From Gemmatimonadota bacterium (GTDB taxonomy: Bacteria; Gemmatimonadota; Gemmatimonadetes; Longimicrobiales; Gaopeijiaceae): a stretch of 64,000 bases of DNA. A program made the position numbers and the translations under genes. The stretch lies in contig JAJDXG010000014.1 in NCBI GenBank assembly GCA_022823365.1, forward strand, positions 62,001 to 126,000. Reading direction: 5' to 3'. Below, one piece after another: positions 57,957 through 64,000 of the stretch; position 1 is the stretch's first letter, and each line of letters opens with the position of its first letter. Under the pieces are notes generated by a model. The model was not told where the DNA came from and searched no databases. It saw only the letters and a program-made list of their open reading frames with translations.

Positions 57957-59062
57957 ACCGCGCCCTCCGCGCCGCCGTAGTCCAGGACCCTGCAGTCCGC
58001 CGCGGTCCATCCCACGCGGATTTCGTCGCCCTCCAGCACCGCGCCCTGCCCCACCACGTTGGAGATCTTCGCCACGAAGTCCGCGCGCCCGCAGGTCTCC
58101 ATGTGGATGCGCAGGTGATCGCCCACGAAGGTGATGTGCCCGATGACCGCGTCGAACTGGTTCGAGAACAACCCCGGTTCGGGATGCAGCGTGATGCGCT
58201 CCGGCCGGATCGAGAGGGTAACCGGATCCCCCGGCCGGCAGTCCACCACCCGATACCCCCGCACTACATGGCCGCCTACCTCCACGTCGCACACTTCGCC
58301 GTCAACCTCGGCGACACGCCCGTGCAGCCGGTTGTTTTCGCCGATGAAGCGCGCGACGAAGGAGCGCTCGGGTTCCTCATACAGGGCTTCGGGCGCGGCC
58401 ACCTGCTCCACCATGCCGTCGCGGAGGACGGCGATGCGGTCCGACATGACCATGGCCTCCTGCTGGTCATGGGTCACGTACACGATGGTCACGCCGAGCG
58501 TCCGGTGGATGCGCCGGATCTCGTACTGCAGCTCTTCGCGCAGGTGGCGGTCGAGTGCGCCCAGGGGTTCGTCCATGAGCACCAGTTCGGGCTCGAAGAC
58601 CAGCGCGCGCGCGATCGCCACCCGCTGTTGCTGCCCGCCCGAGAGCTGCCCGGGCCGGCGCTTCTCGAAGCCCTCCAGCCGGACCAGCCGCAACGCCCGG
58701 TCGACCAGCTCGCGCCTTCGGTCGCGCCCGATGCCGCGCACGTCCAGCGGAAAGGCCAGGTTGTCCTCGACCGTCATGTGGGGGAAGAGCGCGTAGTCCT
58801 GAAACACCATGCCGATGCCCCGCTTGCGTGGCGGCAGGGCGTGCACCGAACGGCCGTCGATGCGGATGGCGCCGGCGGTCGGGGTCTCGAACCCGGCGAG
58901 CATCATCAGGCACGTCGTCTTTCCCGAGCCGGACGGCCCGAGCAGGCTCAGGAACTCACCCCGGCGCACGCTGAGGTTCAATCCCTGGACGGCCATCACC
59001 CGCCCATCGTAGCTCTTGGCGATATCCTGGAACTCGACGTGGGCCTCTGCCGGAGTCGTCAC
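57953..59062 (-). CDS. Polyamine-type ABC transporter ATPase (PotA-like)
   Basis: This 369-residue ATPase has Walker A GPSGSGKTT, the Q loop, the signature LSGGQQQR, Walker B VLMDEPLGALD and the switch His in YVTHDQQEA. A C-terminal TOBE domain (from about 270) follows. It is the first gene of the four-gene importer operon and starts with GTG. A promoter with paired operator-like repeats lies 50-110 bp upstream. Confidence 0.95.
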   Translation of the reverse strand: MTTPAEAHVEFQDIAKSYDGRVMAVQGLNLSVRRGEFLSLLGPSGSGKTTCLMMLAGFETPTAGAIRIDGRSVHALPPRKRGIGMVFQDYALFPHMTVEDNLAFPLDVRGIGRDRRRELVDRALRLVRLEGFEKRRPGQLSGGQQQRVAIARALVFEPELVLMDEPLGALDRHLREELQYEIRRIHRTLGVTIVYVTHDQQEAMVMSDRIAVLRDGMVEQVAAPEALYEEPERSFVARFIGENNRLHGRVAEVDGEVCDVEVGGHVVRGYRVVDCRPGDPVTLSIRPERITLHPEPGLFSNQFDAVIGHITFVGDHLRIHMETCGRADFVAKISNVVGQGAVLEGDEIRVGWTAADCRVLDYGGAEGAV

Positions 59063-59113
59063 GCGCTGGTCCTGTGTCGGAGCGAAGAGGATCGTACGCC
59101 CGAAGGCGCGAAC

Positions 59114-59142
59114 AATCTAGTTTCAAGACGCGGTAGCGACAA
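59114..59142 (-). promoter_or_regulatory. Probable sigma-70 promoter of the polyamine-type importer operon
   Basis: TTGTCG (59142-59137), a 17-base spacer and TAGATT (59119-59114) on the minus strand. The -35 lies within direct repeat copy 1. The predicted leader is about 45 bases. Confidence 0.5.
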
Positions 59143-59169
59143 AGCGGCCGGTGGTAGCGACAAAACGGC
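59132..59169. repeat. Two 17-bp direct repeats, 21-bp period, at the importer promoter
   Basis: GGTAGCGACAAAGCGGC (59132-59148) and GGTAGCGACAAAACGGC (59153-59169) differ by one base. The 21-bp step equals two helical turns, and copy 1 covers the -35 element. This is what tandem operator sites look like. The binding protein is unknown. Confidence 0.65.
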
Positions 59170-59337
59170 ACGTCGTCCTCGGGCCGTCCGAGCCCCTCGT
59201 CTGGTGAGAACCCCCGGCCGACAATAGGTTACCATGGGTATTGCGTTGGTTTTCCGGGCCCGTCCGGGGCGCGCTGAGCACGCGTCGCCACGGCCCGTCG
59301 AATCGTTGGTGTCGGTTCCGTCAACAGCGAGAAGGCA

Positions 59338-59793
59338 ATGCTCCCCTCCAGGCCAGCCCCGCCCTACCCTCTCCTCGCCATCCTTCTGGCGCTCGCCGGC
59401 TGCGGGGGCGAGGATCCGGTGGAGCCCGAGCCGGAACGACCGCCCGACCTCACCGGCACCTACACGCTGGAGTCGCTATCCGCCATCGTGACCGGCGGGC
59501 TGACCCTCACGCCGCCGGATGTTTCGGGCACCTTTTCGGTGCAGCAGACATCGGTCGCCGGGCCCGAGGCCTCGGGCACAACGATGATCGACATCACGCT
59601 TCCGGACGGTCTGGGCGGGACCACCACGCTCGAAGATCAGGGCACCTACGTCAATCGACTCGATGGGACCTGGGAACAGGCCGGCGTCCTGTTGCAGGGC
59701 CTCGGGACGTATACGCTTCAGGGTGCCGTCCTGACCGTTGAAGTCACCGAGCCCGCACTCAACGTCTCCACGACGGTCTGGCGGAAGAACTGA
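59338..59793 (+). CDS. Lipoprotein of unknown function
   Basis: This 151-residue protein has a lipobox (LLALAGC), an acidic Pro-rich spacer and a beta-rich body (DLTGTYTLESLSAIV, GTYTLQGAVLTVEV) with a lipocalin-like look. It ends two bases before the TonB receptor gene, so it may be a surface partner of that receptor. I do not recognise the family. Confidence 0.75.
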   Translation: MLPSRPAPPYPLLAILLALAGCGGEDPVEPEPERPPDLTGTYTLESLSAIVTGGLTLTPPDVSGTFSVQQTSVAGPEASGTTMIDITLPDGLGGTTTLEDQGTYVNRLDGTWEQAGVLLQGLGTYTLQGAVLTVEVTEPALNVSTTVWRKN

Positions 59794-59795
59794 GG

Positions 59796-61973
59796 GTGGC
59801 CGGGTTCCTGCGCATCCGCCCACCACGCCCGTTGGCCCGGATCGCGCTCGTCGCGCCCTTCATTCTTCTCGCCCCCGCGCTGCTGGTTGCCCAGGCCGGA
59901 CCCACCATCCGGGGCGTCGTGGTGGACGACGAGGACGGCAACCCCGTCCTGGGCGCCGAGGTGCTCGTGCAGTCGACCCCGCTGCGCGCGCTCACAGCCG
60001 ACGATGGCAGCTTCGAGATTCCCGTGCCGGAAGGCGGCACCTACGTGCTGTTCGTCGTCGCCGACGGCTACGGCAACGCCGAAGTCACGGCCGATCCCGC
60101 CACCACCGCAACCGCCCCACTCCGCATCTCGCTCGAATCGCAGCTCTTCGACGTCCCGGGCGTCACCGTCACCGCGAGCCGAACCACGGTCCGTCCCGGC
60201 GACGCGCCGGTGAGCGTCGCGATCCTGAGCGCGGACGAACTCCGGCGCCGCGACGTAACCAACCTCAAGGAGGCGCTTCCGTTCGCCCAGGGAGTGACCT
60301 TCAACGCGGGCCACATGGATATCCGCGGCTCCAGCGGCTTCGCCCGGGGTGTCGGCAGCCGGGTCCTGATGCTGCTGGACGGCCATCGGGCGCTCACCGG
60401 TGTGGAATCGAGGATCGACTACAACATCCTGCCGCTCCTGGACGTCGACCGCGTCGAGATCGTGAAGGGCCCCAACTCCACCCTTTGGGGCACGAACGCC
60501 ATGGCCGGCGTGGTCAACGTGATCACGCGCCCGCCCCTGGGGCCTCCGCGTACCGCCGTGCGCGGCTACTACGGCGTGTTCGACACTCCGGGCAACCTCG
60601 ACTTCACCGACGAGCGCCTGAGCATGCGAGGCCTCCAGATCCAGCATTCGCGGCAGATCGGGGGCGCGGGCGTCACGGTGTTCGCGGGACGCGAGGGGTC
60701 CGACGGCTTTCGCCAGAACGGAGGCCAGGAGCGCTGGCAGTGGCGCGCCAAGGCCGTCTTCGGAGCCGAGTCGTCAAAGCCGCTGGAGGTGTTCGCCAGC
60801 GGGAAGCGCGAGGACGTGGAGGAGTTCTTCACCTGGCTCTCCCCCGAGCGCCGTCTCGAGGTGGATCCCGCCGACCTGGGCGACTGGAAGCGCCATTCCG
60901 ATCTCATCTTCGGAATGACGGCCACCCCGGTGGTGACCTCGACGCTCAAGCTGCAGTTGCGGCCGCAGGTGCAGCATGTCCGGAACCAGAACTACTTCCA
61001 CGACAACGAGGACTTCCACCGTGCCACGCGCTACGGCACGGATCTGCAGCTTTCGTTCTTTTCCGGCGGGCGCCATGCGGTCACAGCGGGAGGAGAAGCG
61101 TCTCGCACCGATGTGACCTCCAACTTCCTCAGCCCGACGCCGGACATCACCGATCTGGCGCTGTTCGTTCAGGACGAAATCGATTTTTCGGAGCGGCTGC
61201 GCGGCTCGGTGGGCATCCGGCTGGATTCGCACAAGGCCTCGGTTGTGGAAGGCGATCTGACGCTCAATCCCAAGATCGGGCTCGTCTTCGAGGCCACTCC
61301 GGACATGAGCCTGAGGACATCCCTGAGCCGGGGATACCGGTCGCCCAGCGTCGTGGAGCAGTTCACCAGGACCACCACCTTCGGCTTTCGGGTGGTGCCC
61401 AATCTCGAGTTGCGCGGCGAATCGGCGTGGGCCGGGGAGGTGGGCACCACCATCGTCCCGAACGAAAGGCTCTGGCTCGACGCGGGACTCTTCTGGAGCG
61501 AGTACTCCGGCCTCATCGAGGTCACCGGCGCCCCGAACCAGCCCCTCACCTTCCAGTTCCGCAACGTGGCCGAAGCACGGGTGCGCGGGCTCGACGCCGG
61601 CCTGCGCTTCGGGGTCGTGCCGCAGAAGCTCAACCTGCACGCGAACTACCTCTTCATCAACTCGCATGATCTCGACACCGGCCGGCCGCTCGCGTACCGG
61701 TCGCGCCACAACATCACGACGACGCTTTCCGGCTGGGCCGATCTGCTGGCGCTGGACGTGCGTCATCGGAGCGAGGCGGAAACCGTTCTCGCCTATCCTC
61801 TGGATGAACGCGGCCCCATCACGCTGCTGGACCTGAGGCTCGCGCTCGAAGTCATGGACATGGATGTGCGGGCGAAGGTGGAGAACCTTCTGCAGGCGGA
61901 ATACGTAGACGTCCAGGAGCGCAATCCGGGAGCGACCCGGAGCTTCCGGGTCACCGTGACCTCCCGCTTCTGA
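59796..61973 (+). CDS. TonB-dependent receptor with N-terminal carboxypeptidase-regulatory domain
   Basis: This 725-residue protein has a signal peptide ending LLVAQA. Next comes a carboxypeptidase-regulatory-like domain (TIRGVVVDDEDGNPVLGAEVLV, about residues 28-115), then a TonB-box-like VPGVTVTASRTT and a plug (VEIVKGPNSTLWGTNAMAGVVNVI), then a barrel ending TSRF. This layout is typical of Bacteroidota and Gemmatimonadota receptors. The start is GTG, two bases after the lipoprotein gene. The substrate is unknown. Confidence 0.9.
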   Translation: MAGFLRIRPPRPLARIALVAPFILLAPALLVAQAGPTIRGVVVDDEDGNPVLGAEVLVQSTPLRALTADDGSFEIPVPEGGTYVLFVVADGYGNAEVTADPATTATAPLRISLESQLFDVPGVTVTASRTTVRPGDAPVSVAILSADELRRRDVTNLKEALPFAQGVTFNAGHMDIRGSSGFARGVGSRVLMLLDGHRALTGVESRIDYNILPLLDVDRVEIVKGPNSTLWGTNAMAGVVNVITRPPLGPPRTAVRGYYGVFDTPGNLDFTDERLSMRGLQIQHSRQIGGAGVTVFAGREGSDGFRQNGGQERWQWRAKAVFGAESSKPLEVFASGKREDVEEFFTWLSPERRLEVDPADLGDWKRHSDLIFGMTATPVVTSTLKLQLRPQVQHVRNQNYFHDNEDFHRATRYGTDLQLSFFSGGRHAVTAGGEASRTDVTSNFLSPTPDITDLALFVQDEIDFSERLRGSVGIRLDSHKASVVEGDLTLNPKIGLVFEATPDMSLRTSLSRGYRSPSVVEQFTRTTTFGFRVVPNLELRGESAWAGEVGTTIVPNERLWLDAGLFWSEYSGLIEVTGAPNQPLTFQFRNVAEARVRGLDAGLRFGVVPQKLNLHANYLFINSHDLDTGRPLAYRSRHNITTTLSGWADLLALDVRHRSEAETVLAYPLDERGPITLLDLRLALEVMDMDVRAKVENLLQAEYVDVQERNPGATRSFRVTVTSRF

Positions 61974-62043
61974 GGCGGGCTCCGGGGCAACTCCGGGATC
62001 CGCGCGGGTGTCCAACGGATACCACCGTCCACCGAGGAGGCCC

Positions 62044-62499
62044 GTGACCCCATCCGATCCAATGAGCCTGGAGGACCATGCGGCGGGCCATGCCCCGGCG
62101 GAGTCGGCGCTCGTCCGCTTCCTCTATCCCGCCCCGGCCGAACGCACGGTCGGCGGGATCGTCAAGTGGTGGGAAAAGCGGCGCCTGGCCTACAACGCGG
62201 TGCTCGCGGGATGCGGGACGGGCACCATCTTCATGGCGCTGCTCACCCTGAACCCGCTCTCGGAGGTGGTGCAGGCGCTCCCGGCGATCGTGCCCTTCGC
62301 GATCATGGCGAACCTCTGCTACACGCTCGGATGGATGGTCGAGGGTGTTCTGCACAAGATCTGGGGACGCAGCCTGCGCCCTGTCGGGCCGGCGCTCTTC
62401 CGCGCGGGGCTGACCCTCGGGATGGGCGTTGCCTTCGTCATCCCCACGATCATGCTCATGGTCGCGTTCGTGGTGCGGTTGGTGACGGGGAATCTGTAG
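62044..62499 (+). CDS. Small membrane protein of unknown function
   Basis: From a GTG with GAGGAGG just upstream, the product has 151 residues: a polar N-terminus of about 55 residues, then three hydrophobic helices (GTGTIFMALLTL, LPAIVPFAIMANLCYTLGWMV, LTLGMGVAFVIPTIMLMVAF). ATG 62062 is an alternative start. The family is not recognised. It ends three bases from the convergent FKBP gene. Confidence 0.7.
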   Translation: MTPSDPMSLEDHAAGHAPAESALVRFLYPAPAERTVGGIVKWWEKRRLAYNAVLAGCGTGTIFMALLTLNPLSEVVQALPAIVPFAIMANLCYTLGWMVEGVLHKIWGRSLRPVGPALFRAGLTLGMGVAFVIPTIMLMVAFVVRLVTGNL

Positions 62500-62502
62500 G
62501 GT

Positions 62503-62916
62503 TTATCTCCCGACGATCTCCAGCAGTTCGATCTCGAAGATCAGCGTCGCGTTGGGGCCGATCTGCGAACCCGCGCCGGCTTCGCCGTACGCCAGCTCCG
62601 ACGGGATCGTGACCCGGATGTGACTGCCGACCGACATCAGCTGGAGCGCCTCGCTGAATCCCGCGATAAGGCCATTCACCGGGAAGGTGTTCGGCTCGCC
62701 CCTGTCATAGGAGGCGTCGAACTGGGTTCCGTCGGTGAGCGTGCCGCGGTAGTGGACGACGACCTCGTCGTTCATGGTCGGCATCGGGCCGTCACCCTGT
62801 CGCAGCACTTCGTACTGAAGGCCGCTGGCGGTGGTGATCACTCCTGCCCCATCGCCCGCGCATGCGACGCTGGCCAGCGCCAGCAGGGCGAGCACACCGC
62901 GAAATGGATTGCGCAT
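62503..62916 (-). CDS. FKBP-type peptidyl-prolyl isomerase, lipoprotein
   Basis: This 137-residue protein has a lipobox (LASVAC) and one complete FKBP domain: [22 protein letters not shown], the [14 protein letters not shown] segment, [29 protein letters not shown]. It would speed proline isomerisation in the periplasm. The start is ATG at 62916; a longer frame upstream is out of context. Confidence 0.93.
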   Translation of the reverse strand: MRNPFRGVLALLALASVACAGDGAGVITTASGLQYEVLRQGDGPMPTMNDEVVVHYRGTLTDGTQFDASYDRGEPNTFPVNGLIAGFSEALQLMSVGSHIRVTIPSELAYGEAGAGSQIGPNATLIFEIELLEIVGR

Positions 62917-62971
62917 CTTCTTCTCCTTGGATGGTGGAAGCTCCCGGGATGGTGGAAGCGTCGGCAGGAAG

Positions 62972-63553
62972 CTAACGCCCAGACCCCGAAGGCGGGGACT
63001 CCCCCTCGCTACCGCGCAGGGTGCGGCGCACGAATTCCACGGCTTCGTCCACGCTCTCGGTCGTCGGCACGGACGCCGGCAGGTTCGAGGCCCGAGCCGT
63101 GTCTCCCAGCAGGATGAGAGGTCGATGGTATCGGATCGCGAGTTCGACTTCCGAGGCCGTTCCCGCGGATCCCGGCAGCGCGATGACGAGATCGGACGAC
63201 AGGATGTTGATGTGGTTGCGGGAACGTAGGCCGGAGCCATGGTCGCCGCGGGCGTCGAGGTGAGTGCGGATCGCGAGTTCAACCCACGGATTGGGATAGC
63301 CGGGGGGAGTGCCGGGGTCCGCATTGGCTCGATCGGGAGGCGCGCCCTCCGCAGGGAGGATCCCGATGACCAGTCCCTCGCGACCCGGCACCGCGCTGAA
63401 GGCCCGCGAGACGGACTCCATGACTCCCGCCCCGCCCCCCGTCAGCAGGTGCACGCCGATATGGGCCAGCGCGCGGCCCAGCGGCTCGGCGAGATGGGCG
63501 TGCCGGGCGGAGCCGGAGCCCATGACGCCGACCACAGGGCGCCCCAGCGGCAT
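62972..63553 (-). CDS. LOG-family/TIGR00725-type protein
   Basis: This 193-residue Rossmann-like protein has [27 protein letters not shown] and [14 protein letters not shown]. The last is the LOG motif PGGxGTxxE with the second Gly replaced by Ser, as in the TIGR00725 branch. LOG enzymes release cytokinin bases from nucleotides; for this branch the substrate is not known. Confidence 0.85.
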   Translation of the reverse strand: MPLGRPVVGVMGSGSARHAHLAEPLGRALAHIGVHLLTGGGAGVMESVSRAFSAVPGREGLVIGILPAEGAPPDRANADPGTPPGYPNPWVELAIRTHLDARGDHGSGLRSRNHINILSSDLVIALPGSAGTASEVELAIRYHRPLILLGDTARASNLPASVPTTESVDEAVEFVRRTLRGSEGESPPSGSGR

Positions 63554-63580
63554 TCTGCTCGGCGAGAGGGAGCTCCCGGT

Positions 63581-64000
63581 CTACTTCAGCAGAATGAACC
63601 GCCGATGGAGCGGCTGCACCGGACGCGCGTTCATCGGATACAGCGCCGCGAAGGCGTCTACCTGCTCCTGCGAGACGGCTATCGACTCGGTCATCACCAC
63701 CCAGCTCACCACCTCGGAGCAGGGCGGCGTGGTCAGGGAGCCGGCGTAGCGGAAGTAGGCGCCCCCCTCGGGCAGGAAGGCGTTCGGGTCGATCCCGGCC
63801 AGCGGTGCGGGCGCCTCGTCGACGCCGGGTATGGCATCCCAGATGGCCTGTGTGGCCGCATGGGCCTGGCCGGCATCCATGAAGACCCCGACCACCGCCA
63901 GGTCGCCCTCCGCGGACTGATGCACGAAGTGCACTTCCATCGGGTAGACCCCTCCCTCGACGGTGTGCTCGCTGGGCAGGTGGAAGTGGAACTGCAGCAT
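63581..64000 (-). CDS. Alpha-carbonic anhydrase (C-terminal part, cut by window end)
   Basis: The frame is open to the last base, so the N-terminus lies outside. The 139 visible residues include the three zinc histidines, in QFHFH and EVHFVH, and SLTTPPCSE with the active-site Thr. This is the core of alpha-type carbonic anhydrase, usually periplasmic, converting CO2 and bicarbonate. The methionine at the window edge is internal. Confidence 0.92.
   Translation of the reverse strand: MLQFHFHLPSEHTVEGGVYPMEVHFVHQSAEGDLAVVGVFMDAGQAHAATQAIWDAIPGVDEAPAPLAGIDPNAFLPEGGAYFRYAGSLTTPPCSEVVSWVVMTESIAVSQEQVDAFAALYPMNARPVQPLHRRFILLK

Overview
The window is high-GC, gene-dense bacterial chromosome. The mix suggests a Gram-negative, probably aerobic, heterotrophic member of the Gemmatimonadota: TonB-dependent receptors, a FlgD-Ig/sorting-type domain, a beta-propeller protein, many Tat-exported enzymes, an AroA-CMK fusion and selenocysteine machinery. 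This assignment is an inference from gene content; there is no rRNA gene here to fix it. No prophage, insertion sequence or CRISPR array is visible.

Layout. 1-6.1 kb is a nitrogen-control block. A membrane-anchored amidohydrolase is coupled (ATGA overlap) to a NifA-type sigma-54 activator. Next come two dyad sites, a canonical sigma-54 promoter, and amtB-glnK. 6.2-9.2 kb holds a Tat-exported HDAC-family deacetylase, a Tat-exported aminotransferase and a small FlgD-Ig protein. 9.3-38.8 kb is an almost unbroken minus-strand housekeeping run: selB, recO, a bifunctional nuclease, ahcY-metK-hpf (methyl cycle and ribosome hibernation), nusB, the riboflavin genes ribD-ribE-ribBA-ribH, purM, a PfkB kinase, argS, an FmdB-type protein, the propionyl-CoA carboxylase/methylmalonyl-CoA mutase genes, a periplasmic-binding lipoprotein, rpsA, aroA-cmk, tyrA and rnz. 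Many of these neighbours share 4-bp ATGA/GTGA overlaps, which points to translational coupling.

38.8-47.4 kb holds a TonB receptor, two more Tat-exported PLP enzymes facing each other across a strong terminator and a 10-bp tandem repeat, tRNA-Leu(UAA), an NhaC antiporter, and a TIGR04076/aldo-keto reductase pair. 47.5-54.8 kb is on the plus strand: gltBD, then a peroxiredoxin whose peroxidatic residue is encoded by in-frame UGA with a SECIS-like hairpin just behind it, then a VOC protein. 54.7-59.1 kb is a polyamine-type ABC importer operon (ATPase, binding protein, two permeases) with paired direct repeats at its promoter. 59.3-64 kb holds a lipoprotein plus TonB receptor pair, a small membrane protein, an FKBP lipoprotein, a LOG-family protein and the C-terminal part of an alpha-carbonic anhydrase cut by the window end.

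The two strongest findings are the selenocysteine peroxiredoxin at 53703-54269, which ordinary annotation would split or call truncated and whose decoding factor SelB is also in the window, and the complete sigma-54 control region of amtB-glnK directly behind the gene for its probable activator. Ammonium uptake and sensing (amtB-glnK) and assimilation (gltBD) both lie in the window. The methyl-cycle, riboflavin and propionate genes form functional groups within the long minus-strand run.
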